DNA from: Rhodocaloribacter sp964552015
GTDB taxonomy: Bacteria > Bacteroidota > Rhodothermia > Rhodothermales > ISCAR-4553
Assembly: GCA_964552015.1 (NCBI GenBank)
Contig: CAZKFR010000010.1
Span: 1 to 64,000 of the forward strand
Reading direction: 5' to 3'
Length of the DNA stretch: 64,000 bases
Within the stretch, counting starts at the first letter, position 1; each line of letters starts with the position of its first letter. The position numbers and the translations under genes are program-made. Positions 52,701 through 60,574 of this stretch are shown piece by piece. Under the pieces are notes generated by a model. The model was not told the DNA's origin and did not search any database. It worked only from the letters and a program-made list of their open reading frames with translations.

Positions 52701-52865
52701 GTTGGCGCCCGGGTAGCTGGTGCTGACGGTGATGATCGGCGGGTCCACGGCCGGGTACTCGCGCACGCCCAGGAAGGTGAAGCCGATGAGGCCGAAGAGC
52801 ACGATGACCACGGACATCACGATGGCCAGGACGGGGCGGCGGATGCTCAGCGCATAGAGGCTCAT
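49776..52865 (-). CDS. RND efflux transporter permease (HAE-1 family)
   Basis: The 1029-residue inner-membrane pump follows AcrB architecture: N-terminal helix RRPVLAIVMSVVIVLFGLIG, two large periplasmic loops (about 35-330 and 560-860), and twelve helices. The proton-relay motif in helix 4 is GLVVDDAIVVLENI, with paired Asp residues. The protein is proton-driven and exports drugs, dyes or lipids. The adaptor gene lies 36 bp upstream on the same strand. No outer-membrane duct is next to it; the TolC-like protein at 3.8 kb is a candidate partner. Confidence 0.95.
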   Translation of the reverse strand: MSLYALSIRRPVLAIVMSVVIVLFGLIGFTFLGVREYPAVDPPIITVSTSYPGANADVIESQITEPLEESVNGVDGIRTLTSVSREGRSTLTVEFNLDVDLERAANDVRDRVSRAMNNLPPDAEPPVVSKADADAQPIVFLNIRSDRRNLLELSRFADEVFKERLQTIPGVSAVQIWGEKEYAMRIWLDPQRLAAYRLSPLDVRNALQRENVELPSGRIEGEQVELTIRTMSRLEDPEAFNNLILKEDQGQIVRLRDVGRAELGPLNERTVLKRDGIPMVGVVLQPQPGANYIAIADEFYRRVDQIARDLPPDIELGIGFDVTDYIRDSVTEVQQTIFLALILVVLIIFLFLRDVRTTLIPVLVIPVSLVGAFFIMYVAGFSINVLTLLGLVLAIGLVVDDAIVVLENIYAKIEAGKPPLEAGITGTREIFFAVIATTLALVSVFLPILFLGGLTGRLFREFGVVLGGAVVISSFVALTLTPMLSTRLLKPHAHHSWFYRKTEPFFVQLNRRYTRSLDAFLRRRWLALPVIAACFALVYLFFTSLPQELAPKEDRGRIRLFATAPEGATYEYMDAYMDDLIRTIQAEVPEAEAIISVTSPGFGAASSVNSGFAFLILPPAEERARSQTAIAEALTARVAQMTRARTFVSEPQSLGDRRGGLPVQYVLLAPSFEKLRETLPRFLEAARREPTFTFVDADLKFNKPELRITIDRERARALGVSALDIAQTLQLALSAQRVGYFIMDGKQYQVIAQVDRADRNETLDLRTLFVRNAAGEPVQLDNLVRVSEESSPPQRYRFDRYVSATISAGLAPGKTIGDGIAAMDRLAGEVLDETFATALTGPSRDFAESASSLLFVFLLALVLIYLVLAAQFESFRDPLIIMLTVPLALAGALFSLWYFGQTINIFSQIGMIMLIGLVTKNGILIVEFANQRKATGLPIREAIREGAAARFRPVLMTSISTILGIVPIALALGAGSESRAPMGIAIIGGMLFGTFLTLYVIPAVYTYLTRRDAAPTLAATTDAEAVAMG

Positions 52866-52901
52866 GGCGCGGGAGGGCTGGAGGTAAGCGGGCGGCGCGG
52901 C

Positions 52902-53984
52902 TCACTCGGTGCCCGGGGCGGCCAGGTCGAACCCGGCCAGCTCGACCGGCAGGCCGGAGCGGAGCTGCAACAGTCCGGACGTGATGACGGTGTCGCCGGG
53001 GGCCAGCCCGGCCACCACCTGCACCCGGTCCTCCAGGCGCAGGCCCGTCTCGACCGGCTGCACGACGGCGCGTCCGGCGCGGTAGACGAAGACCTGCTTG
53101 CCGCCCAGCACGGGAATGACGGCGATGGCCGGCACGGTCAGCGCGTCGGGGATCTCCTCGAAGACGACTTCGACGCGGGCGAAGGCGCCGGGCAGCAGCC
53201 GGCCCTGCGGGTTGGCGGCGCGGGCCCGCAGGCGCAGCGTCCGCGTGGCGGCGTCGATGCGGGGCTCGTAGGCATAGATACGCCCCTCGAACGTGCCCTC
53301 GACGCCCTCGACGGTGAAGGCGATCCGGTTGCCGACACGGACGCGGTGGGCATGCCGCTCGGGGATGGAGAACTCGACCTTCACCGTGCCGATGTCCTGC
53401 AACGTGGCGATCCGGGTGCTCGGGCTGATGTAGCTGCCCTCGCTCACGTAGCGCAGGCCGATGAGCCCGTCGAAGGGGGCCCGTAGCTCCGTCCGGGCGA
53501 TCTGGGCCTCGATCAGGGCGACGGCGGCCCGCTGCACGTCCCGCTCGTTCACCGTGGCGTCGTACGTCTCCTGGCTGATGCCCTGCTTCGCGAGCAGTTG
53601 CCGTTGCCGCTGCTCCCGGTCCTCGGCCAGCCGGAGGCGGAGCCGGGCCTGCTGGAGCTGGGCCTGCAACTCCTGGTCGTTCACCTTCAGGAGCAGCTCG
53701 CCGGCCTGCACGCGGCGGCCCTCCTCGATGGCCAGGTGCACGATCCGGCCCGTGGCCTCACTCCGCAACTCGACCTCCTCGTTGGCCAGGATCGTGCCCG
53801 TGGTCACGAGCCGGTCCTGCAACGGCTGCGGCTCGACGACGACGGCTTCGACGCGAAGGGGGGCCTGGTTACCGGCCGCGGGCTGGGTGGCGCCGGCCGC
53901 CGGCGTGCCGCCGCGCAGCTTCGGCCAGGCCAGCAGCGCCACGGCGACCAGCAGACCGGCACCGATCAGGATGTGTTTGATCAC
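52902..53984 (-). CDS. RND efflux periplasmic adaptor subunit
   Basis: The 360-residue membrane-fusion protein has an N-terminal anchor (IKHILIGAGLLVAVALLAWP), a lipoyl half-motif with GRIVHLAIEEGRRVQAGELLLKV, and a coiled-coil hairpin rich in Gln/Leu/Arg (about 105-160). The second lipoyl half is TELRAPFDGLIGLRYVSEGSYI and beta-barrel and MP domains end the protein. It links the RND pump to an outer-membrane channel. Both possible starts are GTG: 53984 gives the tighter N terminus, 54020 adds 12 residues. The RND gene follows 36 bp downstream. Confidence 0.92.
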   Translation of the reverse strand: MIKHILIGAGLLVAVALLAWPKLRGGTPAAGATQPAAGNQAPLRVEAVVVEPQPLQDRLVTTGTILANEEVELRSEATGRIVHLAIEEGRRVQAGELLLKVNDQELQAQLQQARLRLRLAEDREQRQRQLLAKQGISQETYDATVNERDVQRAAVALIEAQIARTELRAPFDGLIGLRYVSEGSYISPSTRIATLQDIGTVKVEFSIPERHAHRVRVGNRIAFTVEGVEGTFEGRIYAYEPRIDAATRTLRLRARAANPQGRLLPGAFARVEVVFEEIPDALTVPAIAVIPVLGGKQVFVYRAGRAVVQPVETGLRLEDRVQVVAGLAPGDTVITSGLLQLRSGLPVELAGFDLAAPGTE

Positions 53985-54149
53985 GGTGGGGGAGGAGCGG
54001 GGTGAACGGGGAACGGCCACCGGCGGGCGGTAGTCTGCATACGCCCGCCCCGTACGGCAGGTTGTGTCGCACGAGCGAACGGCACGGGCATCTTTTTGAA
54101 CAGCATCCTCCCGTTGCCGGTTGCACGCGGGGAGCGAGGAGCGTGCCCG

Positions 54150-55487
54150 TCAGCGGATGCGTGTGCGCTCGTCCCAGACCGGCACGAGGAGGCGGTAGTC
54201 GCCCAGGCCCGTCTCGTCGATGAAGATGAAGCGCCGGCCGATGCGGTAGTAGTACCAGATCTCGTACGGCTTGGCGTTGAAGCTGAAGGGATGGCGGTCG
54301 ATGGCGTCCGGCTCGCCGAAGCGGATCATGACGTAGCCGCGGTCCGTCTTCCAGCCCTCATCTACCGTGTGGCGGTAGCGCTCGTTGGCATAGGCGACGC
54401 GGTAATAGTATTCCTCCATGCGCTCGTTGCGGCGGGTGCCGGGCGTGGGATCCCGTTTCTCCCAGAACGCCATGAAGCGACGGTAGCGCTCATCTTCGGT
54501 GGGGGCCTCCCGGATGTAGTCCAGCTCCTTCTTCTTGGCAATGTATTCGAGCTGGGCGATGGCCTCGTCCAGGTTGCGGATGTGTTCATGCAGGCCGGTC
54601 CAGCGCACCGTGAAGACCCGTTCGGCCACGTCCAGCGGTTGGCCCTGTTCGTCGTCGACTCGGACGCGCAGGAGGTAGGTGCCCACCTTGCCTTCCTCCA
54701 TGGGGATGTCGACGATGAACTGGTTCGTGCGGCCTTCCAGGCGGGTGGCCTCGTCCTTCTGGTACACGATGTCGCCGCCCTCGTGGTCGGTGGCGGCAAA
54801 GAGGGCGGTCAGGGCCGGCAGGCCGCTGTCTTTCTCGAGGCGGACCACCTCCTGCGTGACGCGCACCGTGGTCGGCTGTCCGGTGTAGATCTCATAGAAG
54901 ACCTTGAAGCGTGCCTCGTCGCTGCCGACGCGGTTGGTCACGCGGGGGGTCATGGTCTGTTTCCGGGCGTCGTAATCGTCGAGCAGGCTGATGTCGCTCA
55001 GGGCGACGGGCCGGTTCAGGTCGCGGACCACGAGCGGCACTTCCCGGACGAACACCTGCCGGGAGGCCAGGTCTTCGATCTGGATCTCGAGCACGTAGCG
55101 CCCCGGGTCGATGCTGATCGTCTGCATCGTGAAGTCCGAGAACTCCTCCTGCCGGGTGGCCGCGTACGTGGGGACGACGACCTTGCTTTCCCAGCGGTGC
55201 GTCAGGACCACGTTGCGGCGGCGTGCCGAGGCGTCCAGCTCCGCCACTTCGGCCACGACCTCATAGCGGGCGGTGAAGCCATCGGCGGTGTTGAGGAACG
55301 AGAGGCGCGTGTAGGGGATGCGGGTGTAGATCTCGACCTGCGTCTGGTGGGCCAGCACCGGGCCGCGCCGGCTGACCAGATCCACGTCGAACTCGGGGAC
55401 GGCTTCCTGGGCCCGCGTACCCGACACCAGGATCAGGCAGAGCCCCAGGCAGAGCCCCAGCCATCGTATGCCATGCGTGCCCTCCAT
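54150..55487 (-). CDS. GWxTD-domain secreted protein
   Basis: The 445-residue protein begins with a signal peptide (WLGLCLGLCLILVSGTRA). The N-terminal half is beta-rich (FDVDLVSRRGPVLAHQTQVEIY, YVLEIQIEDLASRQVFVREV). The C-terminal region LEYIAKKKELDYIREAPTEDERYRRFMAFWEKRDPTPGTRRNERMEEYYYRV and GYVMIRFGEPDAIDRHPF is the GWxTD-domain pattern seen in Rhodothermota and Acidobacteria. Function unknown. I chose the ATG at 55487; another ATG at 55505 adds six residues. Confidence 0.78.
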   Translation of the reverse strand: MEGTHGIRWLGLCLGLCLILVSGTRAQEAVPEFDVDLVSRRGPVLAHQTQVEIYTRIPYTRLSFLNTADGFTARYEVVAEVAELDASARRRNVVLTHRWESKVVVPTYAATRQEEFSDFTMQTISIDPGRYVLEIQIEDLASRQVFVREVPLVVRDLNRPVALSDISLLDDYDARKQTMTPRVTNRVGSDEARFKVFYEIYTGQPTTVRVTQEVVRLEKDSGLPALTALFAATDHEGGDIVYQKDEATRLEGRTNQFIVDIPMEEGKVGTYLLRVRVDDEQGQPLDVAERVFTVRWTGLHEHIRNLDEAIAQLEYIAKKKELDYIREAPTEDERYRRFMAFWEKRDPTPGTRRNERMEEYYYRVAYANERYRHTVDEGWKTDRGYVMIRFGEPDAIDRHPFSFNAKPYEIWYYYRIGRRFIFIDETGLGDYRLLVPVWDERTRIR

Positions 55488-55699
55488 TGCGTAACCCTTG
55501 GTCATAGGCCTTCTGGCGGGGAAACATGCGTGGGCGCGGCCAGGCCGCGTTCATCGCGTTTTCACGAAGATAATATCGCCGGAAAAGGGTCCGCGTTCCA
55601 GGGACCTTCGCCTCGGTGGTCGAATAACCCCGGCGAACCGTGCCGGAGGCGCGACGAGCGGCAGGCCGGTGCCCGGAAAGGGCACGGGGCCTGGCCGGA

Positions 55700-56665
55700 T
55701 CAGCGAAACAGGGCATCGACGAAGCGCTGCCGGTCGAACACCTGCAGGTCGTCGATGCGCTCGCCGACGCCGATATATTTTACGGGGATCTTGAACTCGT
55801 TGGAAATACCAATCACGATGCCCCCTTTGGCGGTTCCGTCGAGTTTGGTGAGCACCAGCCCGGTGACGTCGACGCTGCGGGTGAACTCTTCGGCCTGGCG
55901 GAGGGCGTTCTGGCCGGTGGAGGCGTCGAGCACGAGCAGCACCTCGTGCGGGGCGCCGGGGATCTGCCGGTCCATGACGCGCCGGATCTTGGCCAGTTCG
56001 TCCATGAGGCCGCCCTTGGTGTGCAGACGGCCGGCCGTGTCGATGATGACCACGTCCACGTCGCGGCTCTTGGCGGCGGCCAGCGTGTCGAAGGCAACGG
56101 CGGCGGGGTCGGCCCCGTGGCCCTGCTTGATCAGCGGCACACCGGCCCGCTCGGCCCAGACGTCGAGCTGTTCGGTGGCGGCAGCGCGGAACGTGTCGGC
56201 CGCGCCGAGCAGCACCGACTTGCCGGCCTGCCGGTAGCGGTAGGCCATCTTGCCGATGGTCGTCGTCTTGCCCACGCCGTTGACGCCCACGACCATGATG
56301 ACGTGCGGCTTGTGGGGCAGCGGCGCCTCGAAGTCGGCCGGGTGCTCGGGCGCGTGGGCCAGCATCAGGCGGGCGATCTCGTCCCGGATCAGCGCGTTGA
56401 GCTCGCCCGTGGAGACGTACTTGTCCCGCTGCACCCGCGCCTGCACCGCATCGATGATGTCGAGCGTCGTCTTGACGCCCACGTCGCTCGTGACGAGGAC
56501 CTCCTCCAGCCGGTCGAGCACCTCGTCGTCGATGGTGTCCTTGCCGCGCACGAGCCGGTTGAGCTTGCCGAAGAGGCCGGTGCGGGTCTTTTCCAGCCCG
56601 GCCTCCAGCCGCTCCTGATCCTGCGTGGTCGTCTCTTCTTTCTTGAACCGATCGAAAATGCCCAT
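55700..56665 (-). CDS. ftsY: Signal recognition particle receptor FtsY
   Basis: The 321-residue SRP receptor GTPase docks ribosome-SRP complexes at the membrane. The short N-terminal region lacks the long acidic A domain of E. coli FtsY. The NG domain is complete: GVNGVGKTTTIGKMAYRY (G1), DTFRAAATEQLDVWAERAGV (G2), VVIIDTAGRLHTKGGLMDEL (G3) and LTKLDGTAKGG (G4), ending KYIGVGERIDDLQVFD. A heptamer repeat precedes the start. The small adjacent frames are shadows. Confidence 0.96.
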   Translation of the reverse strand: MGIFDRFKKEETTTQDQERLEAGLEKTRTGLFGKLNRLVRGKDTIDDEVLDRLEEVLVTSDVGVKTTLDIIDAVQARVQRDKYVSTGELNALIRDEIARLMLAHAPEHPADFEAPLPHKPHVIMVVGVNGVGKTTTIGKMAYRYRQAGKSVLLGAADTFRAAATEQLDVWAERAGVPLIKQGHGADPAAVAFDTLAAAKSRDVDVVIIDTAGRLHTKGGLMDELAKIRRVMDRQIPGAPHEVLLVLDASTGQNALRQAEEFTRSVDVTGLVLTKLDGTAKGGIVIGISNEFKIPVKYIGVGERIDDLQVFDRQRFVDALFR

Positions 56666-56678
56666 CGCTTCGTCTTGG

Positions 56679-56720
56679 AATTGGCAGATTGAAGATTGCA
56701 GATTGAAAATTGAAGATGTG
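56679..56720. repeat. Heptamer repeat (AGATTGA family)
   Basis: Six seven-base units run without interruption: AATTGGC, AGATTGA, AGATTGC, AGATTGA, AAATTGA and AGATGTG. They fill the 69-bp spacer between the ftsY start and the pyrB stop. The tract is AT-rich in an otherwise GC-rich region. Confidence 0.8.
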
Positions 56721-56734
56721 GGGCCTGGAAGGGG

Positions 56735-57940
56735 TCAGGCTTTCAGGACGCGCTCGTTGTAGTCGTGGAAGCTCGAGAAGGTGCTGGTGTGGTAGCTCAC
56801 GATGCGCCCGTCCATGTCGAACAGGTAGGCGATGAGGGCGGCGCGGACCCACATACCGTTGCGCGCCTGCCGGAAGTACATCGCGCGCGGGTCCTGGTCG
56901 ACGAAGGTGGGGATCTCCTGATTCCGGGGGAAGGGGTGCAGGATGGCGGTGTATTCCCGCATCTTCTTGAGCATCTCCTCGCTGAGCTGGAAGCGCGAGT
57001 AGTCGAGCTGTTTGAAGAAGGCTTCTTCCTCGGGCGAGTTGTGTTCGTTCTGAATGCGGGTCATGTAGAGCAGGTCGAGCTCGCCGATGACCTCGCCCAG
57101 GTCGTGGCTCTCGAAGACGCGCACGCCCTTGCTCTTGAGCTGGTTCAGGAATTCGGGGGAGGGGCGCAGTGTGGGGTGATCGGGCGCGATGAAGTACATC
57201 GTCACGTCTTCGTAGCGCGTGAGCAGGTTGGCCAGCGAGCGCACGGTGCGCCCGCGCCCGATGTCGCCGCAGAAGCCGTAGACCTTGCGGTCCGGGCCCC
57301 GCCCCTTCTCGTTCAGGTCCGGGTACTTCCTGCGCAGGTCGTCGAACCGGTTCCAGACGGAGGAGTCGCGGGGTGACTTGAACTCGAAGACGCGCTGGAT
57401 GGTGTAGATGTCGAGCAGGGCCTGGGTGGGGTGTTCGTCGGCGCCGGCGCCGCCGTTGATGACGGGTACGCTGCGCTGGTTGAACTGGTCGAGGTCGTTC
57501 ATCAGGTAGGCGCAGCACTCGGCCAGGTTGGGCACCTTGCTCCGCATGATGATCAGGTCGAAGTAGCTGCTGAACATACGGAGCGAATCCAGCGGCGACT
57601 CGCCCTTGTACTCGGAGGACAGGCTGGGGTCGCGGATCTCGGCCACCTTCATGCCGAGGATCTGGCAGGCCCGCATGAACGAGAGGAAGGTGCGGGTGGA
57701 GGCCTGGGTGAAGTAGAGCATGGCCCCCTTGTGCGGCAGGAGCCCCTGCAGGAACCGGTGGCCGTCTTTGGAGCGGGCGATCTCTTTGATCATGGTGGCC
57801 ACCCGGCCCAGGTGGTCGAGCAGCCCCCGGTCGAACTGGTCGGCAAAGATGACGTGCTTGAGCCGCTCGTTGCGCTCGAACTCGGGGATCTTCATCTTCA
57901 CGGGTCGGTTCAGCCGGGACTCGAACTCGTACAGTTGCAT
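56735..57940 (-). CDS. pyrB: Aspartate carbamoyltransferase
   Basis: The 401-residue enzyme forms carbamoyl aspartate, the committed step of pyrimidine synthesis. The carbamoyl-phosphate site is FTQASTRTFLSFMRA (STRT), with EHPTQALLD for the HPxQ motif. The aspartate half has VYGFCGDIGRGRTVRSL, LYMTRIQNE and ILHPFPRNQEIPTFVDQDPR. It is about 90 residues longer than E. coli PyrB, with an N-terminal extension of some 30 residues and inserts such as that near 195-220. No regulatory pyrI gene is adjacent. Confidence 0.9.
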   Translation of the reverse strand: MQLYEFESRLNRPVKMKIPEFERNERLKHVIFADQFDRGLLDHLGRVATMIKEIARSKDGHRFLQGLLPHKGAMLYFTQASTRTFLSFMRACQILGMKVAEIRDPSLSSEYKGESPLDSLRMFSSYFDLIIMRSKVPNLAECCAYLMNDLDQFNQRSVPVINGGAGADEHPTQALLDIYTIQRVFEFKSPRDSSVWNRFDDLRRKYPDLNEKGRGPDRKVYGFCGDIGRGRTVRSLANLLTRYEDVTMYFIAPDHPTLRPSPEFLNQLKSKGVRVFESHDLGEVIGELDLLYMTRIQNEHNSPEEEAFFKQLDYSRFQLSEEMLKKMREYTAILHPFPRNQEIPTFVDQDPRAMYFRQARNGMWVRAALIAYLFDMDGRIVSYHTSTFSSFHDYNERVLKA

Positions 57941-58042
57941 CGCGCGTTACCCTGTGTGCTGGTCCTGAGAGACGGTTGGTGTGCGGCCCCGGAGGCTCCG
58001 GAGACCGTGACGGCATGGTACAAAAAAGGCCGGGTGGCACGC

Positions 58043-58705
58043 CTACCCGACCGGTCTGGTCTGTTCATCGGGAGCCGGCTGCGCCGAGAGGGTCCCGGCG
58101 CGTCCGATGTTGGCATAGAGGGCTCGCTGGCCTTCGGGCATGCGTAGCAGGCGCACGTAATGGAGGGCGTAGCGGAAGAAGGAGTAGATCATCATCCCGG
58201 TCGAGGCCACGATGCAGAACCGCAGCACGGGCGGGTCGGCCCGGAGCAGGGCGGCCAGGGCCGTCAGGGCAATCAGGGTGACGGTCACCTTGCCCCACCA
58301 CATGCTCATCACCACGAAGCCCGTCCGGCGGCCGATGACGATGCCGCCGAGGACGAGCAGGGCATCGCGTGCCAGCATCAGGGCCACGAACCAGGCGGGC
58401 AGGCTGCCCCGGATCGCCAGGGCCAGCATCACCAGCCCGCCGCCCACCTTGTCGGCCAGCGGATCGAGCACCTTGCCCCAGTCGGAGACGGTGTGCGACC
58501 ACCGCGCCACGCGCCCGTCGAAGTAGTCGGTGGCCACGGCCAGCAGGAACAGGGCAAAGATCCAGAGCAGCGGCCCGTCGATCATGACCAGGTAGGCAAT
58601 GGGGAACGTGAGGACCAGCCGCAACAGGCTCAGCATGTTGGGGATCGTCCAGAAGTGCCCCAGTTCGGGCCATCCGGTGGTATGTCGAAGCCGAAGGTCG
58701 GTCAT
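58043..58705 (-). CDS. CDP-alcohol phosphatidyltransferase
   Basis: The 220-residue membrane enzyme carries the family signature DGRVARWSHTVSDWGKVLDPLADK (DGx2ARx8Gx3Dx3D) at about residues 61-84, within six predicted helices. It transfers a phosphatidyl group from CDP-diacylglycerol to an alcohol acceptor; PgsA-like phosphatidylglycerophosphate synthase is the most common candidate, but the acceptor is not determined by the motif. I chose the ATG at 58705; the frame is open for another 15 codons. Confidence 0.85.
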   Translation of the reverse strand: MTDLRLRHTTGWPELGHFWTIPNMLSLLRLVLTFPIAYLVMIDGPLLWIFALFLLAVATDYFDGRVARWSHTVSDWGKVLDPLADKVGGGLVMLALAIRGSLPAWFVALMLARDALLVLGGIVIGRRTGFVVMSMWWGKVTVTLIALTALAALLRADPPVLRFCIVASTGMMIYSFFRYALHYVRLLRMPEGQRALYANIGRAGTLSAQPAPDEQTRPVG

Positions 58706-58855
58706 GCGTAGACCCTGTCCTGGCCAGGCCGGTGTCGGGAAACCGGGCATGGTAACGCCCGCGGCGTGCTTTGGTTTGCCAACGCCGGCCCGGCCCGATC
58801 CGTTTCGATACGTTTTTCACCGGCCCGTCGTTCGGGCGAGCGGCCCGGGATGGCG

Positions 58856-60361
58856 TCAGCGGGCGAGTCGGGCCCCGGCGTGCAGGGCGAGCGCCGAGCG
58901 GGGCGGCAGCGACAGGTCGGCGGTGCCGTCGGCCCGTACGAGCACCGCCGGGCCGGTGCAGCCGGCGCCGTCGGGGCGCAGCGTGCCGGCGGTCACGTTG
59001 CAGTAGGTGCCCGGTGCCAGGCCGGTGGGCAGCGTGACTTCCAGCGTTGCCTCGTCCAGGTTGAGGGCGAAGAAGCCGCGATCCCCCCGGGAGAAGGCAA
59101 TCTGTCCGGGCGTGCCCGTCCAGAGGTGCTCCACGGTGCGCACGCCGGCCGTGGCGTTGTGGAAGCCCACCATCCCCGCGATGACCGGACGCCGGTGCTC
59201 GCACACCCACCGCCCGGCGCCGCAGTCCACGGTGCCGTCGGGCCGGTGCACCCGCAGGATGTTGAACGCCGCATCGTGGGGCGGACCGTCGGCATCGCCC
59301 GTGAAGGCGTAGCTGGACATGACGCGGGGACGGCCGTACGGGTAGGCCAGCATGAAGGCCACGGCCAGGTCATAGAGCGGCCCGTCCCGGTGCGTGAGGA
59401 CGTGCCCGCCGGCTCCATGCCCGCGCTGGTTGTCGTGGTTGTCGATGAACACCAGCGCCCGCTCGTCGGGGATCATGGTACGTTCGCTCCAGAAGGACGA
59501 CGGCCCTGCGAGCCGGTCCGCGCGGCCCGCGCGGAGGGCCTGGCTCACCAGCAGCCCGTAGCGGAACTCGGTCACGTCGCCGAGGGGGTAGTAGGCGGGG
59601 GCCCACACCGGCGTGTCCCCGCCGTCGATCACCTCGAGATAGACGTAGAGCGGCCCGTCGAGCCGTTCGAGGATGGCCCGGAGGTCGTCGGGGGCCATGT
59701 GCCGGGCCGCGTCGACGCGGATACCGGCCACGCCCAGGCCGATGAGGTCGTTCAGGTAAGCAGCCAGCCGGTCGCGCACCTCCTCCTTCTCGGTGGCCAG
59801 GTCGGCCAGGTTGACCAGCTCACAGGTGCGCACCTGCTCCGGGTCGTCGAAGTCCTGGATGTCGTCGTTTTCGGTCAGCCCGCAGTGGTGGAAGTCGTCG
59901 TTGTCGTAGAGGCCCGGATAGTCGTACTCGGAGAAGGTGGAGCCGGCGGTGCCACGCCCGCGGTAGACGCCCGTCATGTGGTTGAGCACGGCGTCCACGT
60001 AGATGTCGACGCCGGCGGCCTTGCAGCGGGCCACCATGTCGGCGAAGGCGGCGCGGTCGCCGCTGCGGTTCTCGAGGCGGTAGCTGACGGGCTGATAGCG
60101 TTCCCACCAGGGGCGCGGCGGGTCCTCCACGACGGCGTTCTCGGTGGGGGGCGACACCTGCACGGCCCGGTAGCCCGCCGGCCCGAGGAACGTCTCGCAC
60201 TCGGCGGCCACGTCGTCCCAGCGCCACTCGAACAGGTGGACGATCACCCCCTCGGCGTCGACGACCGTGGCCGGGCGCCCCGGCTCGTCCGGCGCTTCCG
60301 GCGGCGGCGCTTCACAGGCGGTCAGAAGCAGGAAAACGAGCGAAGTCAGGAGCAGGCGCAT
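58856..60361 (-). CDS. Alpha-amylase, GH13, lipoprotein
   Basis: From the ATG at 60361 the 501-residue enzyme has a lipoprotein signal (LLLTSLVFLLLTAC). The GH13 fold resembles animal-type alpha-amylases: VIVHLFEWRWDDVAAECE, AVQVSPPTENAV and WWERYQPVSYRLENRSG. Conserved regions are VDAVLNHMTG (I), GIRVDAARHM (II, nucleophile Asp), VYLEVIDG (III, acid Glu) and FIDNHDNQRG (IV, Asp). A small beta domain ends the protein. It hydrolyses alpha-1,4-glucans outside the inner membrane. The SLC45-type sugar carrier gene lies 213 bp upstream on the same strand, forming a maltodextrin-use unit. Confidence 0.9.
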   Translation of the reverse strand: MRLLLTSLVFLLLTACEAPPPEAPDEPGRPATVVDAEGVIVHLFEWRWDDVAAECETFLGPAGYRAVQVSPPTENAVVEDPPRPWWERYQPVSYRLENRSGDRAAFADMVARCKAAGVDIYVDAVLNHMTGVYRGRGTAGSTFSEYDYPGLYDNDDFHHCGLTENDDIQDFDDPEQVRTCELVNLADLATEKEEVRDRLAAYLNDLIGLGVAGIRVDAARHMAPDDLRAILERLDGPLYVYLEVIDGGDTPVWAPAYYPLGDVTEFRYGLLVSQALRAGRADRLAGPSSFWSERTMIPDERALVFIDNHDNQRGHGAGGHVLTHRDGPLYDLAVAFMLAYPYGRPRVMSSYAFTGDADGPPHDAAFNILRVHRPDGTVDCGAGRWVCEHRRPVIAGMVGFHNATAGVRTVEHLWTGTPGQIAFSRGDRGFFALNLDEATLEVTLPTGLAPGTYCNVTAGTLRPDGAGCTGPAVLVRADGTADLSLPPRSALALHAGARLAR

Positions 60362-60378
60362 GGAGGCTGGGGGGTAGG

Positions 60379-60413
60379 GATTGAAGATTTCAGATTTCAA
60401 ATTTCAGATGGGA
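60379..60413. repeat. Heptamer repeat (GATTTCA family)
   Basis: GATTGAA, GATTTCA, GATTTCA, AATTTCA and GATGGGA follow in register just upstream of the amylase start. The unit is related to the tracts at 56679 and 60531. Confidence 0.8.
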
Positions 60414-60530
60414 ACAGGGTACGCTCGGGGATACAGCCTGGCTACACCCTTTGAGTCTTCGTGCCTTCGTGGCCCAAAAGGCCGTCCTCGAACCGCGCTC
60501 ATGCGTGGTATATGATTCCTCGATTCAAAC

Positions 60531-60572
60531 CTTCAATCTTCAATTTGCAATCTTTAATCTTCAATCCTCAAG
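60531..60572. repeat. Heptamer repeat (CTTCAAT family)
   Basis: CTTCAAT, CTTCAAT, TTGCAAT, CTTTAAT, CTTCAAT and CCTCAAG end two bases before the SLC45-type gene stop codon. They read as AGATTGA-like units on the other strand, so they belong to the same family as the tract beside ftsY. Confidence 0.8.
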
Positions 60573-60574
60573 TA

